NCBI GenBank assembly: GCA_025677825.1
Contig: JAIXMO010000044.1
Coordinates: 62,001-126,000, forward strand
Length of the DNA stretch: 64,000 nucleotides
Direction: 5' to 3'
From: Helicostylum pulchrum
Taxonomy: Eukaryota; Mucoromycota; Mucoromycetes; Mucorales; Mucoraceae
This document shows positions 34,191 through 46,408 of the stretch, in pieces. The notes beneath the pieces are model-generated. The model did not search any database, was not told the origin of the DNA, and saw only the letters and a program-made list of their open reading frames with translations. The first letter of the stretch is position 1. Each line of letters starts with the position of its first letter. A program made the translations under genes and the position numbers.

Positions 34191-35887
34191 TAAGCATAAA
34201 GGAAGTAGATATACAAAAAAATCACGTTTTATTTAAAAAATACGCCACTATATATATTTACGTGTGTATACGAGCGAGTACAACAAGTTATACACGTGCA
34301 TAGGTACGCCAATATATAAATAAAGAGGTATGAATGAAAGCTGGGGAAAATCATTTTACATTGTCGATTTATTTCATCTTCTAAAAAATCGATTCGATGA
34401 GGAACGAGCGGTAATATAGTATTTTAATAACTGTCAACAACTATTTCTATCTCTACGTTAATATATATATATGGACGATCATCTGTATCGCTTTTTAAAA
34501 AAGAAAAGAGGTGACACAAGTATCAAAAATTCTACTTGCGTTTAATATAAAAAGGTAAAACAAGGAGTAAAAAAAAGTGCTTATTAATAGGTGTATTAAA
34601 AAAAAATCGAGAGACAAGGGAGAGATGGAGTGAGTGTTTACCAATTATATCACATCACCCGATAGAATAGGAGAAAAAACATCAAAGCACACCTCGAAAT
34701 AACCTTTTTCTGTTGATTACTCCCTGATAAAAAAAAAGATATAACAGAAATTTCAACCTCTATCGATCTTTTTTTTTTTTTTGTGCATCTAGCCAAAACG
34801 GCACAGTACAAATTTAAAAATATTAGGTGCATATAAAACTGATTTTGATACAAAAACATGCTATTTAGAATTTATTAAGGGTTTTTTAAAAAAAAAACCA
34901 TTATAAAAAGAGAGAAAGAGGAAACAAATAGGGGAAGACAGAAATATTATGATGATCAATATAATTCTTTATTAGTAAATTCAGGATTCTTTCCCCAGTT
35001 TTACCCCCCCCCCCCACACACACACACTCCCCCCTTTGTATACCGTTTTTATGTAGATCTAAAAAAAATAAGTATATACGATCCTTTTGTTCTATTTCTT
35101 CTGTGTGTGCGTTGAGTTTTATTGCTTCCAGCAATACAATATTACCTCGGAATCAATGTCCGAACGCGCACATAATGATAATAATGCCCTGCATCCTACT
35201 GTAAGAAAAGGGTTGTATAAAGATTACTAGTCAGTAGATTTATAAATTCAATGATGCCTCAGGAATGCTTATTTCCTTTTATAAACATACAATTAGTGTG
35301 TAACACACAGTACCGATCCCGAGGATATCAACCAGTAGAGTATGTGAAAACGTGAGTTATCTATTTATGATGACCCTGATAAACTGTTTGTTATTATTAT
35401 CATTATAAACAACAACAACAACAAAAAACGCCCAAAAAAAATAGGTACGTTGTTTTTTTAAAAAAATTGGCATTCTTTGAACAATAGGGGTTAATGATTT
35501 GAGTCCGGGAGAATCAAAACTTTATAATGTATTACAACAAAAAGTAATTTATCCCAAAATATGACATCTAAAGCGCATCACTTATTAAAAATATTATCAG
35601 CTGAGACTGTGTATTTAGAATATTACTTGCGTATTTTTTTTTTTGTAACGTGTGTGTGTATGTGTGTGCGCGGTAAGTTGTTTAGACGTGATATATATTA
35701 AAAAAATAATAATAGGAAAGGTCTGTACACATATATATTCGAATATCTTCTACAACATCATATATTAGTTTATAATACAATATAAAATATATGTAACTTT
35801 GCATCACATGCAGAAAGGGGAGCGGCGCAAAACAAAAAATTACCTCGTAGGAGTATATTATAAGGGGTGGGGAAGAAGAGAGAAAGT

Positions 35888-35914
35888 GTGCGTGTGTGTG
35901 TGTGTGTGTGTGTG
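35888..35914. repeat. TG microsatellite
   Basis: An array of GTGTGTG repeats lies about 260 bp upstream of the Ran1-type kinase start codon. Confidence 0.85.
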
Positions 35915-36169
35915 CGGAAAGGGGTAGGGTGAGGATATATAGAGTTTTGTTTGCCATTTATTTGATTAACCTCCCCCTCTTTACAGACGCCAATTTTTTT
36001 TTTTCTTACGCTATCATCCTCCCCCCTTTTTTTTTATTTTGTATAAATTAAAAGGTTTTTTTTTATTTTATTATTAATATTTTCTTTCTTTCAATTTTAT
36101 TATCATTTTATTAATACAAACCTAATACTCAAACATTCATTCTTACTAATACACATATAAATATATAAA

Positions 36170-37306
36170 ATGATTACTTTACCTAATGGAACTTTAATTG
36201 ATAACCTTCGTATCGTGGATGTCCTCGGTAAAGGAGCATACGGACAAGTATATCTTGGACGGCATGAAGAAAAGAAAGAAATGTATGCAATTAAATCGCT
36301 CTTTCACAAAAACAAACAGAGATCACTGGAAAGAATGGAGATTGGACTTCATGCGCGATTATCAGGTCATCCTAACATCATTCAATTGAAGCGAGTTATT
36401 CGCGACCAAGATTTAGACTGGACTCATGTTGTATTAGAGTATGGTCCAGAAGGTGACTTATTTGCTGCCATTACCGAAAGAGATTTATATGCTGGTAATC
36501 ATCCTTTAATTAGAAGAGTGTTTTTACAATTATTGGATGCATTGAGTTATTGTCATGACAATCATGTTTATCATCGGGATCTTAAACCCGAGAATATTTT
36601 GGTGTTTGATGGAGGAAGAACAGTAAAATTAGCTGATTTTGGTTTAGCTACAACTAGTGCTGTTTCTCAAGAATTTGGATGTGGCAGTACATTTTATTAT
36701 TCACCTGGTAAGATTATACTACCTACTTACATATAGTAGCCATGGAGATTAATTATTTTATCTTTAATAGAGTGTCAAGGAGATTTATTCCAAAGTAGCT
36801 GTGATCGTATCGGATACGCGACAGGGCCCAATGATGTTTGGGCATTAGGTGTCATTTTAATTAATTTGGCCACTGGAAGAAACCCGTGGAAACAAGCATC
36901 CTTGAAGGATGAAACCTTCCGTGCCTTCTTGGCCGACCCTGATTTCTTACTTTCCATCTTACCCATCTCTCGAGAATTAAATCGAATTTTGAAACGCATC
37001 TTTTGTATTGATCCTGTACGTCGTATCACTTTAACCGAATTAAAAGACAAGATCCGTAACTGTAAATATTTTACTCGTACAGCTGAAGTAGATCGTTGGG
37101 AACACAATGCACAACAACAAATCCGACGTCAACAACGAAAGACCCTTATTGAATTACCACCTTCTCCACCTGCTACACCTTGCTCAAACAGATCTCGCTC
37201 TACTTCTCCTGCTATTTGGCAACAACGTATTGATAACAACAATAATGAAAAACAACCTAATCCTGATTCAATCATTACAACCATGTTAACAACACTTGTG
37301 GTATAA
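36170..37306 (+). CDS. Ran1/Pat1/SKS1-type serine/threonine protein kinase
   Basis: Two exons, 36170-36707 and 36771-37306, give 357 aa. The kinase core is complete: LGKGAYGQVYLG, YAIKSLF (Lys), [22 protein letters not shown]. After the activation segment, GPNDVWALGVILINLATGRNPWKQA is the wording typical of the fungal Ran1/Pat1, SKS1 and VHS1 group. The C-terminus is basic then Ser/Pro-rich (PPSPPATPCSNRSRSTSP). Family roles include nutrient signalling and repression of meiosis; the role here is not shown. The activation segment has GCGSTFYYSPE in place of the usual GTxxYxxPE, a feature of this group. Confidence 0.88.
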
Positions 37307-39537
37307 ATTCCCTTTTTTCTTCTTATATCTTTCAACCATATTACGCTCCCTTTCCTTTCTATTTTTATATGATAATATCTTTTTTTTTTCTTTTTTTATC
37401 TATGAGTTTATTTTTAGCAAGGTTGATCCTTGTGTACAAAAATAACCAATTTTTTTCTCTTCCCTTTTCTATGTATTTAATTGCCCATGCACCCAAAAAA
37501 AACCTCCCAAAAAAAACTCCCAAAAAAAAAGACCTCATCATTTTAATTAATCAATGTTTATATTATAAACATCTTTTTTTATTTTATTTTATATATATAT
37601 ATATATTCATATATACAACCTATTTTTCAACCATTTCAAATCCTCTTTAATAAACGCATAATATGTACAAATTAAGAAACATTTTAAGGATTTTTTTTTT
37701 CTTAAACTTTAAAAAAGTGGTGATCTACGTAAAATAATAATGCATATTTGAAAGTTTTCTTATTGCATAATATTCATGTATTAAAAAAAACTGTTGTTTC
37801 CTTTTTACATTAGTCCAGCTTCTATATCCTTCTGAAAACCCTAATTTATACTTATTGTTTTTTTTTGTGGTACGTCATTTGTAGTGTTCTTATGAGGTAA
37901 TTAATACCTAGATATAGTTAAGTTTTAAAAAAGTATAACAACGTTTAAAAAATAACAGAATAAGAAAACAATTTCTGCGTTAACTATACCTCGATATATA
38001 AAAGAGCACTATATGTTTATAAACAAATGATGGTAGTGACAGAAAGCTGCGGTTTCAAATGTAAGTATGCAACTGGGTAAAGTAGTAGTATTTTGGTTTT
38101 TATAATGATCGATCATTAAATAGGATCGAAGTTCACGAAGTTTTGTATATATCAGTTGATATAATAATGATTGTGTGTGTGTGTGTATCATTTCAATTGC
38201 ATGAGTAACTTTATTTTGGATCTTCTAAAAAGATAAACAATGATCGCTGGGTACTTTTTTTTTTTAAACAAATTACGTAAATTGTTTACTTTCGTACCTA
38301 CAATCAAGGGGTGTTTTTTTTTGTTTCTTTACGTGATAACATTATAGTTGATTGGTTTGATTAGAATCTTCTTGAATATGTATATAATTTGTTTTCCTAA
38401 ATATGATAATGTACATTAGGATGTTGTGCACAGGCATCCTTTATACAAAAATAGTATAAATGTATAGTCATTTTAAAAGAACCTTCGGCAGCATAAAAAA
38501 AAACTTGATTTTTATAATTGTGCTTCTACAGCAACATGAAAGATGTAATGGATTGTTGGTCTCTGTTATTTGATTGGATGTATCTTTTTTTTAATGAAGA
38601 TGTACTTATTGTGCGTCTATCCTATTTATGCGTCGCGTTTGGCACCACGCTTTTCACATGTACATATACACTGACATTTTAAAGGTCTTATTATAAGCAT
38701 AGATATTACTAATATTTAAATGAATAAAGGTTTTAAACTATTTGGAGCCAAAAAAAACACGCTACAACCTTTTTAACTTCTTATGTTTTGATTTGTATAT
38801 TTTATTTACTTGTCCTCTCCTTTTATTTTACTCGATCTATTTTTTAGCAACCCGTTCGTAATTTAAAGTTTTGCATCCCCCCCCCCACACTTATCTCCCT
38901 TGTCTTTTTTTAAATTGCTTTTGAATCTTTTCTAGACGATTACACTGCACTAAGAAAACATTAGTGCTTAAATAAACAAATTCCTATTGAGATCAAATAT
39001 TTTAGAGCGTTGTATGCATTCATTTTCTGCAACTAATAAATACCTTCTTAAAATAAATAAACGTAGAAAAAAGTATGTACGAGTAGGGTTGTATATAATA
39101 AGGATACTGTCACTACAAAAAAAAAATTGGACGGTTAACGATCCCCTATTTAGAAAAGGATAATCCAGATATTTAGTAAGGAGGTTTTTTTTTAAAAAAA
39201 AAAACGAAAGTGTGGAGAGATCAAGTACAAAGAAACGTAGCTTATTCCGTTTGTATATTGATGTTTATTCTGCAAGTTTTGTATATATATAAAAAGATCG
39301 ATCGAGAGTAATAGAATACTTGATAGTTACCTTTTTTTTATATAAGACATAAAATACGTTTATTAAATATGACAAATACTCGGCGAATTAATATAAAAAA
39401 AAAAGAAGAGAGGGAGAGGAGACAATATAAGTTTATTAAAAAAAGAAAAAAGATAAAGAGAGAGAGTTAAATATTACAGGTGAAGCAACAACAAAAAGAG
39501 AAAAAAAAAAAGATATTTAGAAAAGGTAATGTTAAAT
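37307..39537. other. AT-rich convergent intergenic region
   Basis: It lies between the ends of the plus-strand kinase and the minus-strand Zn2Cys6 gene, so it needs no promoter. It holds A- and T-homopolymers, a C-tract at about 38877-38887 and a run of CCCAAAAAAAA-type units at 37490-37532. I see no gene; 2.2 kb is long for a convergent spacer here, so an untranslated RNA or decayed element cannot be excluded. Confidence 0.45.
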
Positions 39538-40333
39538 TTATAAATAAGAAGCCATGCTTTCTTTTTTCTTTTTACTAGACCCACAAGGTCTACCTCTTTT
39601 CTTTCTTTCAGCATCAACACAGGTATCCGCTTTATTCAACCGAACACATCTAGCACAAGGCCTTTGTACGTCACAAGCAACATGAGATTGTTTACAAGAC
39701 ACACACGCCTTTCTTACATAAACCTGCGCACCTCTATTATCAGAACTATTATTGTACCCGGTGGCAGTCGTAGAAGATAACGAAGAAGACGAGGATGAAG
39801 AAGTAGAGAGCGTTGGCATAGGTTGGTTATGGTTAAACAAGTAAGCTTGTCCGTCATAAGGAATTGGATAATTATTTGCTTGTTCTAGCGAGATACCTTC
39901 ACCGTGTATACTATGAAAAGCCATCATTGGATAAGTTTGCTGCTGTTGTAATTGCTGCTGCTGTTGCTGCTGAGGCTGCTGCTGCGGATACGTCTTAAAT
40001 AAAACATTGTCAATTTAAGAAATTAATGGAGATTTATTATATATATATTACCTGTGGCTGTACTTGTTGATTATAAGAAGTGGGAGGAGTATTGCTCGAA
40101 GAACAAGAAGAAGCATAGTCATGACTTTGTTGCATTGCAGCTTGGTAGCGAAACATTTCATACGGATCACCACCATGTTGAAAGAAGTCGAGGTAGGCTG
40201 GGTTTAAATCGACTTGGTTTGACATTGTAGCAAAAGCGTTGGCATCAAACATAAGTTGTGAAGCATAGTCATATGTATTTGGTTCAGGAAAGGTGTGTTT
40301 TTCGCTTGAAGTATCTTGATGAGGTTCGTACAT
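39538..40333 (-). CDS. Zn2Cys6 transcription factor with C-terminal zinc cluster and AT-hook
   Basis: Two exons on the minus strand (40333-40052, 39993-39538) give 245 aa. The N-terminal half is acidic/polar and Gln-rich; the exon junction lies in a poly-Gln tract (QQQPQQQQQQQ). The DNA-binding region is at the C-terminus: KACVSCKQSHVACDVQRPC followed by ARCVRLNKADTC, six cysteines with C-x2-C-x6-C-x5-C-x2-C-x8-C spacing of a GAL4-type cluster. KKRGRPCG right after it resembles an AT-hook. The cluster wording is closest, from memory, to the ERT1/AcuK-type carbon regulators, but it lacks their PAS-like C-terminal part. Targets unknown. Confidence 0.85.
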
Positions 40334-41065
40334 TTTATAAAAGATTTGTAAAAAAAAAAGTCCTTTTTTTTTTGCTTTTTAAAAAAAATATGTATCAGTT
40401 TTTTTTGTTAAAAAAAAGAGAGATAGGTTATTATCGCGTTATGTTTATTCAAAACTTTATATGCGGTTTTTTTTTCTCCTCTTGTTTGTATAACAAAAAA
40501 GATGGAAGGATCAAGGAAATGAGGGGGAAATAGGAAGATTAAGCTTTACTTTTTATACTGTTTTTGAAGTAAGAAAGAAGCTTTTGTTTTTGTTTGTTCT
40601 CTGTCTGGTTTGAGTATTTGTATGATATATACAAGCTACTTGGGGTTTACTTGGTTACTTTTAACTACATAACTATAAAAAAGGTGACAACAACAAAAAA
40701 AAAGAGACAGAAAGTAAACAAATTGAGTTTCTCCGAGCTAGTCGCGATTCTGTTGTAAAGCAAACTGCCTTTTTTCTTCGAATAAAAAATATACATAGTT
40801 GAACAAACATATTATTGCTTTCCAAATTGACAACAAACGAAAAAAAAAAAAAAAAAGTGTTTAACCAAATCTTGTCATTTTGATTTCATCTAAATGTCAA
40901 AAAAAGAAACGTTTTCCGGAAAATATTTGACGCTTTTTGAAGAAGCCAACCACCTCCAGTGTCGTACATTTGCCGTAAGAGTCCTGTGATGATCGGAGTA
41001 AACTCCACACACACAAAAAGCATGAACCTTTTTTTTTTCTTTTCTTTATCTTTACATACCCACAA
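40334..41065. other. Divergent promoter region
   Basis: These 732 bp lie between the start codons of the Zn2Cys6 gene (minus) and ATG15 (plus). The region is AT-rich, with an A16 tract near 40840 and a T/C-rich leader before 41066. No operator is recognised. Confidence 0.4.
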
Positions 41066-42815
41066 ATGATTATCCGTAGTAGCAAGACATTAATAACTCT
41101 ACTTTACTTGGCACTTGAACTAACTCCATGTTACTCGCTTAACGCGCAAGTTCCCTTTTTTTTAAATCACCACCCTTCATTAGAACAACAAAACACCCTT
41201 CAACTCAAAACTATATACCACCATGGTTCAGCCAATGGACCTATTCCCAAACTTTTTAGGAGATTAGAGTTGCCACCACAGACGGCCCAAAAGTTTAGTT
41301 TAAAGAGTAAGCAGGGTGTGATGGATAGACCTAGTGCAGCTGATAGAAATGATTTATTACTAAAGATGAGTCAGTCAAGTGATAAATTGGTACGCTGGAA
41401 CACGGTAGCTGAACAAGATAAACAATATCGAGCCATGCAGTTGGAGTCTACAATTGGTATCTTACCTGATGTGACGGATAGACCGTCTATTGTGTCTTTG
41501 GCTCAGATGTCAAATAATGCGTACCTGGATATTGATTTCAATAATACGGAATGGTATGATCTTGGCTCTTCTTGGCATTTGGTAAGTATGTGCGGATAAA
41601 CAAAAAAAAAAGGGGGAGAGATACTGTTTTACTAAGGAATTTTTTTTATCTAATCGAGTTTTATTAGAATAACTCGTTTGGTTGGGAATCAGATGGTTTA
41701 CGTGGACACTTGTTTGCGAACGAAGATGAATCCTTGGTTGTTATCAGTATAAAAGGTACAAGTGGTGGGTTATGGACGGGAGGTCCTACCGGTGAAAAGG
41801 ATAAATTAAACGTAACTTTTTATATTTTATTACGTTATATAGATTGTATATATCTAACCGTAATTTGGTTATATAGGATAATATGTTATTTTCGTGCTGT
41901 TGTGCTAGAATTAGTCGAGCGTGGTCACCAGTATGCGATTGCTATCAAGGAAATGAGTATAGGTGTGAAACAAGTTGCTTACAAGAAAAAACCAGTAAAG
42001 CCGAATTATATTATGACAATGCCCTTGTAAAGAATATCCAAGTCCTATCTCTTTTTACTGTTATTAATAAACTTTTTTTAGGCAATATATAAGGATGTTT
42101 TTGAAAAGTACGAGAATAGCTCTATTTGGTTAACGGGACACTCACTTGGCGGAGCAGTAGCTAGTTTAGTTGGAATTACATTTGGTGTGCCAACTGTCAC
42201 ATTTGAAATACCTGGTGATAAGTTAGCTTCAGAGAGATTACATTTACCTAGAGAACCTGGAGCTGATTTACCATTATGGCATTTTGGTCATACTGCTGAT
42301 CCAATTTTTGTTGGTGTATGTAATGTAATGTATATACATATTCAATTTTTCTGTGTGCACAAAATGATTAAATTCTTTTTTCTTTTCTGTGTGTGTAGGG
42401 TCCTTCAAGTAGTTGTTGGTATGGTGGTTATGCTATGGAAACAAGATGTCATACAGGAAAAGTATGTGTATGGGATACAGTGAAAGATAACGGTTGGAGA
42501 GTGGACATTAGGTCGCACAGAGTACGTGATGTCATTGATGGTATATTGATGAAGCCAGATGAGTTTCCTTTACCAAACTGTGTAAAAGAGACGGATTGTC
42601 AGGATTGTGGATTATGGGAATTCTATGATGACAGGGATCCAGTAGAAACCGGAAGTACTAGTTTAACTACTACTACTACTTATGCTGCTACTAGTACGAC
42701 TGAAGCTGCTACAAGTACTACTGATACTGCTACCACTATTACATTAACCACTACAGTGGATACCCAACCAAGTACCACTATACATGAACCACCTACTGAT
42801 CCTTGGCCAAACTAA
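41066..42815 (+). CDS. ATG15: Autophagy-related lipase ATG15
   Basis: Five exons, 41066-41581, 41668-41811, 41877-42026, 42082-42315 and 42399-42815, give 486 aa. A hydrophobic N-terminus ([16 protein letters not shown]) fits the signal anchor of Atg15. [41 protein letters not shown] and the lipase nucleophile elbow [15 protein letters not shown] appear in family order; catalytic Asp and His regions (HTADPIF; HRVRDVI) follow. The C-terminus is a Thr/Ser-rich tail (about 50 residues) likely O-glycosylated. Role: vacuolar phospholipase/lipase that lyses autophagic bodies. Introns fall at normal boundaries and the frame is intact. Confidence 0.94.
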
Positions 42816-42973
42816 AAGAAAAAAAGGGGGACGGGGAGATGTAAAATATGCAATCGAAAAAATAAATAAAAGAAGCTCTTTCGCGTCACAACCATATTTA
42901 GTGCCCTTTTTTATTATTATTTAGAATAACACACTCCTCTTTTTTTTTACCTTTTTTTATTATTATTCCAAGT
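42816..42973. other. Short spacer
   Basis: 158 bp between the ATG15 stop and the TBC gene start. It serves as terminator of one and promoter of the other; nothing specific is visible. Confidence 0.35.
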
Positions 42974-44973
42974 ATGTCTCAACCATCTGCAGTACCGGAG
43001 CACCATGTACATGTTGAACCTTCAGTTATTAATGATTTCGATTTAGATGTAGTTGATGAAGCCTTACACCATCCGGACAAACCGGAATATATTGACCATT
43101 TTGGTTTTACGGTTCAAGTAAAGACGGATAACGAGTATGATGCCGATACGACGGATTCGGAGTACGAGGATGCGTCTAGCCTTAAAAACAAATCACCGCC
43201 GCCACCACAACAAGACACGGCCGAAGACCCTGTGTTACCTGATAGTTGTAGCAGCAGCATAATAAATGCAAATGAAGACTGGCAATTGATTTCAAGTACG
43301 CCTATCAAGCCGTCTACGAGCTATTACGATATGTTGGTATCCAAATGCACAAGGTCTTCCAACGATACTCAAAAACAAGTACAGTTGAAACAAGAGACAA
43401 GCCATAACCTTGAGCTTCTAAAAGAAAAGTCTTTACAGCAAGAAGAAACTGATTGGGGTAAGTATATATATAAAAGGAGAGAGAGAGAGAGAGAGAGAGA
43501 GGGATGTTCAGAAAACTAAAAAAGAGTAAAAATAAAATAAATAGAGTTTTGGTCAAATGTTATATCTGATTTTGATGGAGTGCGTAGTACGGAGCAAGCT
43601 AAATTCCGCAGACTACTTGGCGTGGGTGTCCCGTCTTCGTTACGAGGCATGTTGTGGCAAATATTCTCCAACTCTAAATCTAACAGTGAGCTTATTGAAA
43701 ACGAGTACCGAGAGCTGCTGAACAGTACAAGCACACATGAAAAGCTGATAAGAAGAGACTTGTCAAGGACCTTTCCCAATTTGGATTATTTTAAGGAACC
43801 AGGGGGAGAAGGACAAGAAATGTTATTTAATGTAATTAAAGCGTATAGTTTATTTGATCCACAAGTTGGATACTGTCAAGGTTTACATTTTGTTGTTGGC
43901 GTATTGTTATTACATGTAAGTTATTTATTTTAAAAGAAAAAAAAGAGACAGGTGCCTTAAATGTCTCTTTTATAGATGCCTGATGAAGCTGCGTTTTGTG
44001 TACTGATTAAATTGATGAGTCATTACGGTCTTCGTGGTCAATTCACACCGCAAATGGAAACTTTACATGAGCGGTTATTTCAGTTCAACCAATTACTGTT
44101 GCATTTTTTACCTCAAGTGCATCGTCACTTGGACGCACAAGGCGTACTGGCAACCATGTACGCCTCGCAATGGTTCATGACCTTATTTGCGTACCGGTGT
44201 CCTCTCGACCTCGTCTTTCGAGTATTCGATCTGGTCTTTGTTGAAGGTTCACAAATTGCTATAAATTTTGCGCTGGCTTTAATGAAAAAGAATCAACAAG
44301 TGATTTTAAGTTTAGAATTTGAGTCTCTTTTAGAGTTCTTTTCTAGTAATATTTTTGACGCATACAAGGTATACATGTGCTTTGCTTTTTTTTTTGCTAA
44401 AAATTATTAAACTAACTTTTTATTTTATTTTAGGATAACGCATATCAGTTTGTACAAGACGCATATAGTTTTAGTATCTCTTCACGTTTGTTGCAAAAAC
44501 TAAGTAAACAGTATGTACAAGAAGCAGCGAAAGTAGCCAAGATTCAGTCGATAGAAGATAATATGAAGCGCGAGAATATTGAACTCACTGAACAGGTCAA
44601 GAAGCTAAAGAAATCGTACAGGACGTTAGAGCTAGAGCATCAAGACGTAGCTAAACAAGTGATTGATGCCAAGATGTCCATGGCAAGTTTAGCGGCTGAA
44701 AACCAACAATTAAAACACGAACTAAACCAAATGAAGCACGAGATGGTAAAGATCAAAGCTACCATGGACGACGAATGTCATTACCGTTTTAGTGACCTAG
44801 CCAGCAAAAACGCGCAGCTTGTAGGCGACAATTCAGAACTACAAGATAGGTTATCGGAACTGGAATCAGCCTTAATTGATATGAAATTAAAATATGCAGA
44901 AAGTGAAAATGATTTTGAAGTGATGAAACAAAAGTTACAAGAAGCACAAAAACTAAGTTTGTTTAAAAAATAG
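42974..44973 (+). CDS. TBC-domain Rab GTPase-activating protein (Gyp5/EVI5-like)
   Basis: Four exons, 42974-43457, 43545-43915, 43976-44368 and 44434-44973, give 595 aa. The N-terminal 160 residues are acidic and disordered. The TBC domain (about 190-420) has GVPSSLRGMLWQIFS, the Arg-finger motif IRRDLSRTFP and the Gln-finger motif YCQGLHFVVGVLLLH. The C-terminal about 160 residues form a coiled coil. This order (acidic N-terminus, TBC, coiled coil) matches Gyp5/Gyl1 and EVI5-type GAPs acting on Rab GTPases of Golgi-to-surface traffic. Intron 1 has a GA microsatellite (about 43477-43501). The gene converges on the next one with only 46 bp between stop codons. Confidence 0.9.
43477..43501. repeat. 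GA microsatellite in TBC intron 1
   Basis: Uninterrupted (GA)n array inside the first intron of the TBC gene. Confidence 0.85.
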
Positions 44974-45019
44974 ATTTTTTTTATTATTAAATTGTACACA
45001 AAAAAAAAGTTCGTCTTTA

Positions 45020-45685
45020 TTATTTTCTATCCGTAAAAGATATTTGTTCTTCTTCATCTTCATACCCTAATTGAGTATAATCTTCACCTTCTTCCAACAT
45101 AATCACTTGCTGAGACAACACAGACGCATATTTAAATGAAGATATCCAAATAATCGCCACTTCCAATAAGAGCACTACGATAATGATATACTTTAAACTG
45201 TCTCCAATATAATTAGCCAGCTGACAATAATGATCTTGATTATCGTCTTGTAAAACCTTTTGACTTGCTAAACTATCATTTGTTCTCCTATCAAACGTAA
45301 TACAAAATAACCAGCTTAAAGCTAATCCCAACGGCATTAAGAACTGACAAAATTGTTCAACCACTGTACGCCATACTTCACACGTAGGTACCTTGGGTTT
45401 TAAATTAACTACTGAAGTAGAGGTACTCATTAATAAGAACAATGGACAAAAGATGGATGCTTGAGCGGCGACAAGAGCAGCAATCAGTCTGCGATCTTGA
45501 ACCATGTCGTATATAATTTGATGCACGTTGATGGTAGTCTCTAATTCATTTTCTAGTAGTAAAAGCACCGGGATAGCGTTGTAATTGTAGACACTAAGTG
45601 ATAGAATAACAATCAGGATTGAAAGTATCAGTGCTGTACTTCTTGTCCAAACAACGCATGTATTTAAAAATCGAATAGACTCCAT
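45020..45685 (-). CDS. Four-TM membrane protein, unknown
   Basis: A single exon encodes 221 aa. Four hydrophobic segments are visible: about 18-36 (ALILSILIVILSLSVY), 68-86 (LIAALVAAQASIFCPLFLL), 110-130 (FLMPLGLALSWLFCITF) and 165-185 (YIIIVVLLLEVAIIWISS). The loop between the third and fourth is polar. The cytosolic-type C-terminus is acidic (EEGEDYTQLGYEDEEEQ) and includes a YTQL tyrosine-based sorting-like motif. The topology resembles MARVEL or SUR7-like proteins but no signature is recognised, so no function is given. Confidence 0.65.
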   Translation of the reverse strand: MESIRFLNTCVVWTRSTALILSILIVILSLSVYNYNAIPVLLLLENELETTINVHQIIYDMVQDRRLIAALVAAQASIFCPLFLLMSTSTSVVNLKPKVPTCEVWRTVVEQFCQFLMPLGLALSWLFCITFDRRTNDSLASQKVLQDDNQDHYCQLANYIGDSLKYIIIVVLLLEVAIIWISSFKYASVLSQQVIMLEEGEDYTQLGYEDEEEQISFTDRK

Positions 45686-46408
45686 TTTAGTAATAAAAAT
45701 AAAAAAGTATAAAGTAAAGTAAAGAAGAGAGGAGAGAATATAGTAATAGTCATTATATATATATATATATGAATATATATTTCCATCTGTGTGTCTCTCT
45801 CTCTCTCTCTCTCTCTCCTACACTCACAAAAACCTTTTGTAACTTTATCCCTTTTTAATTACTTTTTTTTTTCTATATAACTTACACCCTTTCTAAAAGG
45901 ACTTATTAATAAAAAAATAAATTAAATCAATTGGGTGGCACAATAAGTTTTTTTTTTAATAACGCACAGCTTTAATCAAATTGTGCATAAATCGTATTAA
46001 CCGGTACGTGCTTAAAAAAAAAAGTATAAACTTGATTTCTACAGCTGTAATCAAGAAAAAACTCCTCTTAAAGCTCTTTTTAATATATCAGTGCGATAAA
46101 ATAAAACTTGTAAGACCGGTGATCGAAAAAATATTGACAGGTAACACGAAGAAAAAAAACTTTCAGTGACACATGTTTGCTTATAAATCCAAAAGGAAAT
46201 GAAAAAAAAAAGGTATTTTATTATACAGAAAGAAAAAAAAATTAAGGGTAGGGGAATAAGATGCAAAAAAAGATATAAAGTATAAAAAAAAAAAATTGGC
46301 CCTTAATTAAAGAAAAAATAAATAAAAAGTCATGCAAGTTGCACATAATTGGGAATGAAGAGAATGATTTAAAATGTTGTGCAAATAAAAAAAAAAGGTT
46401 TTTTTTTT
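45686..46408. other. Intergenic region with microsatellites
   Basis: It contains an AT array (about 45748-45770), a CT array (45793-45818) upstream of the four-TM gene, and many A-homopolymers toward the 3-prime end of the histidine-phosphatase gene. No gene is seen. Confidence 0.5.

Larger units (their letters stand above)
33165..36169. other. Long AT-rich divergent intergenic region
   Basis: It separates the minus-strand GH16 gene from the plus-strand kinase and so must hold both promoters. Contents: AT microsatellite at about 33585-33607, a Tc1-like terminal sequence near 34055, a poly-C/CA tract at about 35004-35027, a TG microsatellite at about 35888-35914, and a long T/C-rich leader before 36170. 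Short frames have no motifs. Confidence 0.5.

Noticed and set aside
35004..35027. Poly-C/CA tract, considered as a regulatory or telomere-like element
   Set aside because: It is a short simple-sequence run with no telomeric repeat unit and no second copy of note.
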